DNA of 64,000 nt, taken from the NCBI GenBank assembly GCA_016584305.1, contig JACEEZ010003770.1, positions 104,379 through 168,378 of the forward strand, given 5' to 3'. Positions within the stretch are counted from its first letter, which is position 1; each line of letters starts with the position of its first letter. The notes below the pieces were generated by a model. The model saw only the letters and a program-made list of their open reading frames with translations. It did no database searches and had not been told where the DNA came from. This stretch comes from Chionoecetes opilio. Taxonomy: Eukaryota > Arthropoda > Malacostraca > Decapoda > Majidae. A program made the translations under genes and the position numbers. Positions 24,375 to 34,931 of this stretch are shown piece by piece.

Positions 24375-26690
24375 CATTTTGTGTATCATCTGTGTCGTAA
24401 GGAGATCGACACATCCTCGGTAGTACTCTTTGGAGGATCCTCCAGAACTGCAGGGTTTACCGGAGTGCTGAGTTCTTGGAACAGATCCAGGCTTGTTGTT
24501 GCTACACTTAAAGCTTCATGTCAAGTCAGGAAGAATCTCAAGAGTAACCATCCTGTGTTCATCTTGAGAACGAGGACTTGACATGTGCTCAGGAGATGGC
24601 GGTGGCAGTCTCAAATCGGTTTGATGTGCTGGTGCTCTCGGACCCTGAGAACTGTGGGATACCTTTCAAACGGGAAAACTTAAGGCTGCCAAGGAGTGTA
24701 TTGGGGAGCGCCCGAGGTCAAGGGCGTGTGTTGGTCTCGACGGAGACGCGGAGAAAATCGAGGAGAGTTCGCGCTGCCAGCTGGCTGGGAACCAGGTCCA
24801 GCACAGGGCTCTGTCACACGGACTAGAACCCTCCTGGGGAGAGACAAGGAGAGTATGTCAGGAGTCTCGAATGAGGATGTCGAGGGTATGTTGAACGCTA
24901 ATGACCTCCGACCGCATACCCGAGCCCTAAAGAAGCTCCGTTCCAAGTCTCTTCTCGGGCGAGTGTATCCGAGCAGCAGATGGGCAGCCTCGTGTCGGAC
25001 ATGGATGGGCCAGATGGCCGTTGGGCTGAGTACTTTGGGCAGTTGTTCACGGTGGACCCTCCAAACTGAGCAGCTTCACACCACTGGGTTTACAGGCAGG
25101 GGATGCGATCATCCCATCACGAAACCGCACCCTCTCTTGACGAAGTCAGAGGTGTCAGCAAAGTGAGGGGTGAAAGCAGTGGGTTTGTAATACAGTGCGG
25201 AGCTCACTCCAAAGCTGGGGGAGGGCCATGATCTGCGGGTGCATGCTGTCCTGACTGCCGTGTGGCAACAGGTACCATCATCCGACTAGAAAAGGGGGTG
25301 GTCGTCCCTATCTGAAAAGGGAAAGGGGGACCGTTCAGGACTGCAACAATTACCGCGGTATTACACTGCTCAGCGTACAGCAAGGTACTAGCCATCTATT
25401 GCTGGACACGAATCGCAGTCATCTGGTGAAGATCAGGAGACTTCCGCGTCTGGGTTCCACGGCTGGTAAGTCAAAACAAGGACTGTATCCTAGCGCTTCG
25501 TGTTCCTGTGGAACGCCGACGTGAGTTTCGACAGGGGATGCTTGCAGCCTTGTGATCTCAAGAAGAAGTTTGACTCAGTGCACGTGAGTCAATCTGGGAT
25601 CTTCTGCGACCTTCGAGGGGATTCCTGCAAGGACTATTGGTTTGATAAAACTGTCTGTGATTCTGCGGACTGAGAGTGCGTGAAGTGTGGGGCGGTGTAT
25701 CCAGCTCTTCCTGTGAATACAGGAGTGAGGCAAGGGTGCGTCCTTTGCCCCATCCACCGTCAACGCTTGTTATGGACTGGGGTATTGGACAAGGTTGTAG
25801 GATCACAAGTGATTTGTGGAGCATCCGTCGGCAAACCACCAAGATCACCTGATCTTGTTTTGCCGATGATGCAGAATCTTTGCTGAGTCGCTGGAGGTCC
25901 TGGTGATGGCTCTCGAGGCGCCTGCACGAGGAGGACAAAGCCTTGGGACTGGTCTCGGGCTCAAGACCAACAAAGTCAGGTGTTGGAGACTTACTAGATT
26001 GAAGCAGTACAGTCTGTTTCATGTTGTGGCGTGGACATTTGAGATCTTGGAATTTTACATACCCTTGGTAGCGCAGTCCCTAATGACGGCGGGCGCCGTC
26101 AAGAAGTCTTACGGCGGATTAGGCATAAGCACGATGTTATGGACTCGCTCAGCGGGAGTATTTGGCGTTGTCGGTACCTGTGCAGGAGGAACAAAGATCC
26201 GGATCTCAAACTCGGCTTGTGATCCCTGTCTTACTCTATGGTTGTGGAGACATGGACACTAAAATAGTGACTTGAAGAGAGGAATCAATGCCTTTGGTAA
26301 AAGTGTCTTCGCGAATCATGGGAGAATCGCTGGAACTGATTACGTCGTCAAATCAGCGATTGCACCGGGAGACTGAATCGAAACATATTACCTGCATAGT
26401 CCGTCAGACGCCACTTCGGCTATTATGGGACATGTGGCACGCTATACGGAAAACCGATCCTTCCAATAGGTTTGATCTGTAAGAGACAATCCGGCGTGGA
26501 GGAGGCAAGGGGGCGCCCACAAGGCTCGTGGTGGGGCAAGTTGATGTTCTTTGTCGAGAGCTGCTTAGGTCGGGAAAGGAGCCTGCATTGGGAACTCGCT
26601 GCGTGTGACCCCCGGGAGCGGCGTCTCGTAGGGTGGGCGAGGCGACGCGCCCCCGGCGTATGCCCCAATGATTGATTGATCTGTGTCATA
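24375..26690 (+). mobile_element. RTE-clade non-LTR retrotransposon, copy 2, indel-riddled
   Basis: Extends about 110 bp further 5' than the other copies. At 24395-24480 it reads in pieces as the end of the endonuclease domain, including WRILQNCRVYRSAEF. The rest parallels copies 1 and 3 but carries dozens of 1-2 base insertions and deletions, so no frame exceeds about 155 codons. It keeps the 3' end: CGGCGTATGCCCC, then the TGATTGATTGAT tail at 26670-26682. The indel pattern, with few substitutions, looks more like unpolished long-read consensus than old decay. Confidence 0.8.
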
Positions 26691-27149
26691 TTAGGCTATA
26701 AATGAACCAAATAGAAAAATATCAAACGAGTGCGCGACCTACACATAAGATCGCCAGTAGTGTTTACGTTTGAATGTCTTCCCGCCATTAGTCGTCTGGC
26801 CCCCCAAAAAACGCGTAGTGAAATTGAAACAGTTTATAATTGCAGATATAAAGCATAAACAGCCACTGAACCAGTTGTAGATTATTACAGTTCATGATAT
26901 AAGCTACTGTGTACCATTTCAGTGGCACATACAAATCAGTAGTGAGCTATAATCATAAGATATACTAGGTACAAACTAGGCCCAAGACCTCGACAAATAT
27001 TCGCACAGGAAAATGACATGGAAAAACAATAATAACAACGACTGATACACAATTGTTACTGATATCATTTTACGTATGTACAATAGAAGAAAAATGACAC
27101 AAATATATTAGTGTACAGCTTCACGAGATCTACCATCTGGCGGCCGTAT
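26691..27149. other. Intergenic DNA
   Basis: AT-rich sequence between the RTE tail and the duplicated block. No gene or RNA recognised. Confidence 0.3.
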
Positions 27150-28235
27150 CCTTCAACATGTCACGGTTTGAGATATTTCAATTATTTTGAATTCAAAACA
27201 AAAATTATGGGTTATTTATGGATGAAAAATTAGATGTACAATTACTATTAAAGATCATCTTTACGTATGTATGAGAATAAAACGACCAAAATTTCGGCAG
27301 CTTTGAATGCGTAAAAAACACAACCTTATGCGTTTCCAAGTTTGTACTATGAAAACTATGAACCCTAGACCAAAGAAGGAATGATACTTTTGTTTAGCTC
27401 AACGAGATCTACCATAAGCATATATCGTTTCTCTTTTTGCTTATACAGGATTTGAGATATAACAGTTTTATATTTGCGCAGGCTTTGTCGTTCAATTTCA
27501 AGCAGCTTATGATGCACCCTACATCGATCATTGATCAGTCTAACATTTGTGTATGTTGATGGAAAGCGGGCTGAGGAATTGTATTCCCCTTTGAAAAATG
27601 TACATTTCGTTATTCGCAAGAGTTTGACGCAGTATGAAATCGCTCCCTTGATTTCTGCAAAGATTTTTTTTCGGGGATATGCCCTAAATACAAACTAAAT
27701 GCGTTACGTATCAGGAATTGTAATCTGCTTATACCACAGGGAAGCCTGTTGAAATCTGGATTTTTCCCTCTATAACGTATTCTGGAAAAAAATCCGGTTC
27801 TTGAGGTATTAGGGAGGGCAACATTGCTTCCCACCATTTTCCGCAGCCTCGTACTGATACATTCCACGGCGAACGTTTTTTTTTTTTACGAAACAAAGGC
27901 CGTACAAGCGGACTGATGGGAACCGGCCTTTATCACAAAGAAAACATCTGGCAACATCAGTTTTAACTCCATCATTTTTTGGGCATGTGCTATGTTCCTT
28001 TGTACCAGAAGATGTACTCTCATCGTCAAGGAGTGTTTTTCGTTTAAGCCCCCTTCTCATATTCCATAATCAAACCACGATAGCGCCACTAATTTAATTA
28101 TTGTCGATATCGTGAAATTTAACAACAATAAACGCCGACCACGATAACCTCACACCAATGTCACGCTGCCTGTAAGTATGTGTCATGACGGTCCTAAGAT
28201 AAGTCATGATGGAGTCATGATAGCTGTAAGACTAA
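27150..28235 (-). repeat. Duplicated block with 5' end of an EADTR-family-like gene, copy 2
   Basis: Direct copy of 21395-22475. On the minus strand an ATG at 28060 opens MRRGLKRKTLLDDESTSSGT and continues through ARCFLCDKGRF to about 27890, then breaks. The similarity to copy 1 stops exactly at GTAAGACTAA (28235), where a Harbinger-like terminus starts. Confidence 0.6.
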
Positions 28236-28252
28236 GGCCCAGTTGCAAGAAG
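28236..28252 (+). mobile_element. Left terminus of a PIF/Harbinger-like element with TAA target
   Basis: GGCCCAGTTGCAAGAAG follows TAA (28233-28235). The uninterrupted site in the paralogous block near 22475 reads GACTAATCATGAGGG, so TAA is the target. The identical sequence, inverted, ends at 47660 and is followed by TTA. PIF/Harbinger elements duplicate a 3-bp TWA target. The right end belonging to this insertion was not found. Confidence 0.55.
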
Positions 28253-28689
28253 GTCTTATCGTGCTCCCTATAGGGTCCCGGCGTGAAAATGCCCGACACC
28301 TCTGGTTCAAGAACAGCGCCAAATCACCCCCATCGTGGGCCCCATCGGGCAAAAATCGTCGGGCGGTAACCCCCTACCGATGAGATGATCGATGAGCACC
28401 ATATATAATCAAATACTTCCATTAAACATCAATAATCAACATATTCAATTTGTGACACATTTCTGAGGAAGAATCAACGCGGTTACGAAGTCAAAACGGC
28501 AGCTAATTCATACTTTTCAGTTGTTTCTTGGTAGTTCCGTTGAAAGAACGCAAGTCAGACCAGTGCACCCTCAACATACTCGTTTTCCTCCCGCTGTTTT
28601 GACCGGAGGCTTTATTTACCATTTTCACCCTCAAGCTGGACGTCTCACCCTACAGGTAAGTTTGATCCCCATCTGAAAGTAACGGACGA
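28253..28689. other. Interior of a Harbinger-like insertion or intergenic DNA
   Basis: No coding sequence recognised. GC-rich at 28260-28390 (CGTGGGCCCCATCGGGC), then mixed sequence. Confidence 0.3.
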
Positions 28690-29345
28690 ATACTTTGGAA
28701 CTCACCAGTCCTCGCATTGACTGAAATGAACTACCGCCCTGTTATTGTGTTTTATTGTACTTCACTCTGTAAGGTTCCCGCGTGCGCTCGCCTTGGTTAA
28801 CCCACACGCGCTATGAAATATGAGGTGCCTCAAAAAATTCTAATTTCCAGTTACTATGGGTTGGTTAGGTTAGGTCATAACTTTGTTGTTTAAGGGGTTA
28901 GGTATACTTTGTGGTTAAGGTTAGGTTTAGGTTAGGTTAGGTATACTTTGTGGTTTAAGGTTAGTTGTAGTAATAGTTTTGTGGTTCAGGTAGGGTTCGT
29001 TAGGTATACTTTGTGGTTAAGGTTAAGGTTAGGTTTCGGTTGGTATACTTGTGGTTAAAGGTTAGTTTAGGGTTTCGGTTAGTTAAGTGTGTTATCTACT
29101 TTGTGTTTAGTTAGGTTGTTTAGGTTAGGGTGTGATGACTTGTGTGGGGTTATGTAGGTTAGGTTAGATTTTTTTACATAATAGTGACTTGATAATTTTT
29201 CGGGGATCCATAAATCACTTATAGTGGCTTCCCCCCCCCCCAAAAACCCCCGTATTCCGCCAGGTGTCCCCCACGTGCTTTGTTGGCTTATAGGGTGAGA
29301 GAAAAAAGATAGGGTGCAGGATTTTCTTCCAAATGTTTACCAAAG
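28690..29345 (+). repeat. TTAGG composite repeat, degraded copy
   Basis: The left flank ACTTTGGAACTCA, CTGAAATGAACTACCGC and AACCCACACG matches 45757-45915. A central array of TATACTTTGTGGTTAAGG with TTAGG units occupies about 28860-29165 and is eroded by indels. The right flank, CCATAAATCACTTATA through GATAGGGTG, matches 46440-46580. It is therefore a second copy of the interior of the Harbinger-type element at 45252-47481, without that element's termini. Confidence 0.75.
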
Positions 29346-30489
29346 GTATTATACTCATAGTCTGTAGAAGGGTTAAAACTCTCATTATAGGTGTGAAATA
29401 TGCGTAGATATGGCCACGCGAATGGTTGTGGTCAATATTGCCACCCATCCCTACTGTTCTCTTATGGCTCGTTTACTACGACAGTTTTCTTTTTGCTGTC
29501 TAACACACATTTCAGTACGAGCACGACCAAAGGATAAATTCTAGAGTCCTTATCCCGCGCACGTACTATTGCCTTTTTTCCCGCCAACCTCACAGATCTT
29601 CAGATAACCTTTAAGGTGTTGTGCCGGAGTACGGGAGAAGATGCCTCTGCCTCCTAAACCCCCCTCCCCGCCACGGGGAATCCCCCCAAAAAGTTACGAA
29701 CCGAACATCATCGAAACTTAACAGCCTTACCAATAACCTTAGTTGCGAGATCTAGAGTGCTGGAAAGGCTCTTATTAAATTTAATAACTAGTTAGCATGA
29801 TGCGGTTTCCACACAATACTCATACTGACAAATACTCTCCTGCAAACTGGGAAGCTCACCCCCCCCCACTCCATGGAGCCCTATGCCCTAGTTCACTAAC
29901 CTTAACCTGTGCATTGTATTACTAACAACCTCACTGGGAGGGTGTTTCGCCCCCCCAGACACCCGCGGTCTATTGTTAGTGTTTTCTTCCGACGCATGTT
30001 GTAGTTGGTGAGAAATACTACCTTATGAGAGACACGAAACGTTCAGGAGTGACTTGCCAAAGGCAAAGCTACAGGGTGTGGTGTATTGTGTGTAACGGCA
30101 CTTATAGGCGGGTAGGTGTGGTTTATTGAGGGGAGAGGTTTGTGTAGAATTTTTTGTTGGGGTCTGCGCGATAGGTGGACTAGTTACATTGGTGTATTTA
30201 GTTTAATAGTGGGGTTTGATTAGTGATATTTCCAGATCATTTTTTTGAGGCGTCGTTGGGTGTCATTTTAGGCGGGGAGGTTCGAGGGGAAAGTGTAATC
30301 TTTCCCTCACTTTGTAATACATTTTGGGAGGTATCTGAAGATATTTGTGAGTCTAGAGGAAATGAACCCCACTATTAGGGCGGGAAATGCTATAAGACTT
30401 GCAACGTAACCTTTGTACAGTAACTACTTTCGGTATCGATTTCGTATTGGGGACTAAAAAATACCAATTTAGGGTATATTCCGCAAGAG
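29346..30489. other. Intergenic DNA with one inverted satellite monomer
   Basis: At about 29888-29972 the minus strand carries one monomer of the array at 44.4 kb (TGTCTGGGGGGGCGAAACAC, then CAATGCACAGG). No gene is recognised in the rest. 30040-30380 is G/T-rich. Confidence 0.4.
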
Positions 30490-30660
30490 GTTTGGCTGCT
30501 CCCAATATCCTTACAGCTCTCTTTCTCTATTTTTTTCCCTCAGTATACTGTGCAATATTATTCACATGGGACACCAAAAATAACAGTTTTTATTTTATAT
30601 AATTAGCTAGGTTAGTTTTAGGTTAGAATAGGTTAATAGAATAGTAATGGATTTAGAAGG
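30490..30660 (+). repeat. Dispersed repeat, copy 2 of 2
   Basis: Matches 4205-4440: ACAGCTCTCTTTCTCTATT, TACTGTGCAATATTATTCAC and CACCAAAAATA, then TAGTTTTAGGTTAG. Confidence 0.55.
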
Positions 30661-31300
30661 TTAACTGGGCGATATAAGCGAACTGCTCCAGCTTATCAGA
30701 ATGTGACATTACAGACAGCTAATAGTCACTTACTGTACTGTCATATCTGCAAAGGGTGCCAGTGTCGGTCAGTGCCTGTTAACCACACGGCCTCCACAAG
30801 GTTTGAAGATCCTGAAAATTCTAGAGACCAGATAAAGCATAAGCTAGGAGGGCGGTTAATACCCCAGGTTAGGCTAGATTATGTTAGGTTCGTTTAGTGC
30901 TTTTTCCTACCCCCGTTATCCCCTCTATTAGTGCTTGCCTTAGGCACTTATAATTTTTCAGGCGCCTCAGACTTTGTGAGGTGCAGTGTGGTTTTAAACA
31001 GCCTCGACTGAGCACACTGGGAAACCTTTGCAGTATGAAGTACAGTAAGTGTACTATTATCTGCTGTGTAATGTCATTCATATAAGCTTGGAACAGTGGG
31101 CTTAGTGCAGTTTTAAACCGATGTGTGTAGGAATACTATATTAACTAAGTTATATTTAAGTGAATGGGCCAAACATATTGAGAAAAAGCTGTGAACTGTA
31201 AGCCATGTGGATCCAGCCAAACTCTTGCGAGAGGTGTAGCACGCATTGCATTAATGTATCATCCTACTAATATATTATTGGTCAGCTTTTAAACCTAGCT
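30661..31300. other. Intergenic DNA
   Basis: No supported feature. Confidence 0.3.
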
Positions 31301-31510
31301 GCCTCCGTGGTGTAGTGGCTAGCCGTCTAGTTGTTGGTGGGGCTTGACCCGCTATGCGTCGGGCGGTGCAGCCGCATCAGCTGTTCATCCTTCCTTTCGG
31401 TATGCGTCAGAATGGGTCCCAGGGGAACCTGGTAAGGTACGGTGGTACCCGGATTTCACCTAGCCCTGAATGGGGTTGGCTAGTATTTCCATCCACCACA
31501 AGCAGGCTTC
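31301..31510 (+). mobile_element. tRNA-derived SINE candidate
   Basis: GTGGTGTAGTGGCTAGC (31307-31323) is a good RNA polymerase III box A. GGGCTTGACCCG (31340-31351) is a box B-like sequence at tRNA spacing. The tRNA-like head begins GCCTCCGTGG. A body with CCTAGCCCTGAATGGGG follows. It is not a functional tRNA gene: no acceptor-stem pairing is seen. The 3' border is uncertain. Confidence 0.55.
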
Positions 31511-32426
31511 AGCGGCTAAATGCACAGAGTATGATGTCAAGCCACGCGCCGCATAGACGTTATGCCAGGCGCACTCTATACCATTACCTTTGTAGTTTGG
31601 GTAATTTTCGAAATGCACTTCTCACTTTATGCGAATGCAACAATTAATTGTTCTGGTATTTTTTTGATGTTTGTTGAATTAGTCTCACGTAACCCTATTA
31701 TTTACCGCAATATGCATTACGGTTGTTTTCGTGGAACCCCTCATTATTCCCCTCATAAACTAATGATTGCGACAAAAAGAGGAACAGACTTATAAAACGA
31801 CACGCAAACATTACTAAAAAAAATTTTGTTTTGTCCCTCATAGTGACGCAGCTGACGGTATATCGTACTTGGTGGGGCTGGGCATGTCTACATCCGACAT
31901 GGACACGCGTGTCCTATTCCACCTCGCTATCACACCAGTTTTTGGTTCCATTATCAAGGTTTGTACTGTAACCACTGGAATTAAAGAAATCCCCCAATCC
32001 AACCTAATGGTCGTGGGTGTCCCTCCCATCCTCTACTTCCCCTATTCAGTTATTACATAGACCAACTCACCTACGCTGCAATGATTTATATCTCACATAC
32101 GAGTATTCCGCCAGAAAAACAATACAAAGCCCGTACTTTTTTTTGGGACGTGGCAGAGCCCCATATATAACACATAGGTGTCCTCCACAGTGAGACGGCG
32201 GAATTTTGAAATTTACCATAGGTTGTTAAACATGGCGCGCGTTGATTTCTGATCATCATATGTTTTTCTGGTGATTTTTGAGATTGCAAATTTTGATCCC
32301 TTATCAAATTCAAGCTTTTCATGTCGTGGGTTAATTGAGTAGTTAAGTATAGTCTTTACTATATCATGTGGAACATTATTTGTTTTAATTTTTGATATTC
32401 TAATGACTCATGATATTTTACAACAG
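31511..32426. other. Intergenic or intronic DNA
   Basis: No supported coding segment. It may be intron upstream of the terminal exon at 32427, which ends with a plausible AG acceptor. Confidence 0.3.
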
Positions 32427-32624
32427 CAAGTGGATGACCTCGAAGATGATTTGACGACATTCACTGGCTTTCATGACGTGTTGCTGATATCTCCAAGCGA
32501 GGCGGCACATGGCATGGGAGGCGTTCTTCCGCCAGATGGTGGCCTCTTTGAGAATTCCACCGACCAAGAATTCCTGGAGGAGATTTCGTTTATCCAGGAA
32601 ATGCGTGACATCCTCCCTAGATGA
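32427..32624 (+). CDS. Probable terminal coding exon, unrecognised acidic protein
   Basis: An acceptor TTTTACAACAG precedes an open stretch of 65 codons ending in TGA (32622-32624). The product is acidic and ordered-looking: it begins QVDDLEDDLTTFTGFHDV and ends FIQEMRDILPR. Codon usage is balanced and differs from the repeat DNA around it, which makes a real exon likely. I do not recognise the family, and the upstream exons could not be found. It could also be part of a decayed mobile gene. Confidence 0.4.
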   Translation, partial: QVDDLEDDLTTFTGFHDVLLISPSEAAHGMGGVLPPDGGLFENSTDQEFLEEISFIQEMRDILPR

Positions 32625-34931
32625 ATACGGCAGTACCAATTCCGCCCTCAATACACACGAAGAGAATTAAGATAGATGTTGGTGTCAGTTAAGAATATCT
32701 TCTGCGTAATACCTCTTGCTAAGCGGTAGATGTGGCGGTGCCCATACGACAGCCGTAAGAGTTTTATAACCCGCCAGGAAACGATGATAATGATGGTCAG
32801 ACGGATTGTACCGCGCACCTATTATTTACGGGCATAGGGGTGCACGCTATAAGACCAGCACGTCTACCCGTCCGTAGTCAGGGCCGTCCGCTGTAGTGGA
32901 AGACAAGCAATTTGTAATACAATGAAATATATTTGTAGGACCGTTACTGAGTTATGTGCATGGGCACGTGTGGAAGAGGGGGGATGCAGCCAGAAGCCCC
33001 ACGAAGCAGGCCGCGGAACGAAACGGGATGGGAAGGCTATATAAGGGACTGTGTGTGATGCTATATTAGCACAGCGAGTCGGTCGGGTTACGGGGCCAGG
33101 AAAACGAGCAAGCGCAAAGAGAAGGTGAAAGAGGAATAGGCACTAGAGAGGGAGAAGGGAGGGAAGGAATAGGGGTGCAGAGACACAACACAAGAAGGGC
33201 AGAGCGAAGGGGCCGGGGGAAAGAAGGCGGAGAAGGCCAAGAGGCCGGGGGGGGGCGAAGCGGCGGGACGTGTGCCAACAGGGGACAGGCGCGGACAAGG
33301 GCGACACGGAGGACGGGCACAAAGGCCAGGGGGGGCGGGGGGGGGCAGAGGGTAACCGGGCCAGGGCCCGCGCATTGCACCGAGCACATGAAAATTTTCG
33401 CACACCCCAGCAGAAGAAATGGCGGAAGATGCGGCCGGTCGCACGCATTGCAAGAATCCTGGCTGCAGTGGATGCTGAGCCGGGACTCAGAGACCCATCA
33501 AAAGTCCTGGTGGAGACGCTGCTGAGCTCTACCGTTTGTCCGCAAAGACTTCTTTTGCATGTAACGGAGGCTGTATGAAGTCCTCCCTTTTGGTTTTCAA
33601 GTGGGGTGGTTCACAACTGCAGGTAGGGCGTGCGGATGTATTCCAGGTTAGTTAGGAGCCTGTTTGTGCAATGTCTTCAGAGGGCCGTACCGAGGCTATT
33701 TGCTGGGTGAATACACAGCTGATAGTCAAGCGGAGCAATGACTGGTTTGTCGCTCACACATACACACGCGCAGGTGCGCGCGTGCACCACACAACCTCAA
33801 CATCGTTTCAATTGCAGCACACATTCCACAAGAAACTGCATTAGTGGCGAGCGAGCCTTTGGCGTGTGGAAGCGAAGATTTGCCGTTCGCTGGTCAGTCT
33901 GGGTGGGGGGTACGTGAAGGGGTTGGTGAATCAAAACATTATCACGATCACACTGTGGTTCATACATAACATCGTTAGAAACCACTAACTCTGGAGGAGG
34001 TTCCGAGGATGTGATTAAAACCAGCCTGAACTATCCGAGCCAGTGTGTCTCTGTTGGTAATGCAAAGTTAGCAAGCGCATGAGGATGAAGAAGAAAGGAG
34101 GAAATAACAAGAATGTTCTTTTCGTAAAGCCCATAGGGTCCTGTACGTAAAGGATTTTTCATTAATTGTTTCAATATGTTCTTGTAAAGTTGCTGTCACT
34201 GCAAAGATATTTCGCAAGAACGATGTGGCTTATATTGTGTGTGTGTGTTGGTGTGATGCGTGTGTGCGTGTGTTGGTGGTGTGTTGTAGTGTTGTTGTGT
34301 GGGTGTGTGTGTGTGTGTTGGGTGCATCTAGTCTAGTGTGAAGGACCGGAAAGAGCGAAGCGCGTACTGTCCCCGGCACAAAAACTATATTTTTCCAGCC
34401 GGCTTTAAGTCGTGAAACTTTGCATGTACCACCTCCTTAGCCCAGGTTAGTCACGGTTCAATGGTCTGTGGGAAACTAGACTTCTTGATTCCCTCTTGCT
34501 GTGGTATACTGCATTTCTTTACTTCACATACACTGCCATCTCGGCGTCCACCATAATTAAGTCCGAGTTATTGCCTGAGTTACTATTAAAGTCCTAGACA
34601 TGACCAGCACTGTGTTGAGCAGCCCTAAGCCTTGAGAACTCCACTTCCGGACTCTGCACCACTTGTGTTGATCCCCTTTATACTTCTCATCTCCCTATCG
34701 TTCAGTAATTTTTTAGTCCACTGTTTCAGCAAACCACTTTCTCCCTACTTTGTGGTTCATTTTCCATAATAGTTTCGTGTGCGCACCTTCTCACACAAGC
34801 TTTTTTCAAGTCCAGGACAACACAATTGACCCAATCAATCACGCTTGACTAGAATTTAGTAGGTTTGTAATGCAGACCGGCCTTTTCTGTGTGTGTGTTT
34901 GTGTGTGTCACCAAAAATTACCATCACTAAA
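32625..34931. other. Intergenic, with G-rich and TG-rich tracts
   Basis: 33080-33370 is purine- and G-rich (GGGGGGGCGAAGCGGCGGG) and creates Pro/Arg-rich false frames. 34227-34320 is an imperfect TG microsatellite. 33430-33580 has an open frame (MRPVARIARILAAVDAEPG) of unknown meaning. No gene is called. Confidence 0.35.

Noticed and set aside
23862..24389. 175-codon minus frame containing VVDGSHIPI, reminiscent of the first DDE block of Harbinger transposases
   Set aside because: No further transposase motif follows, the frame crosses a dispersed repeat whose other copy (14.35-14.85 kb) does not keep it, and the rest of the product is not transposase-like.
25558..26022. 154-codon minus frame
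   Set aside because: Antisense shadow of RTE copy 2.
33088..33453. Pro/Ser-rich 100-120-codon frames
   Set aside because: By-products of a G- and purine-rich tract; no conserved features.
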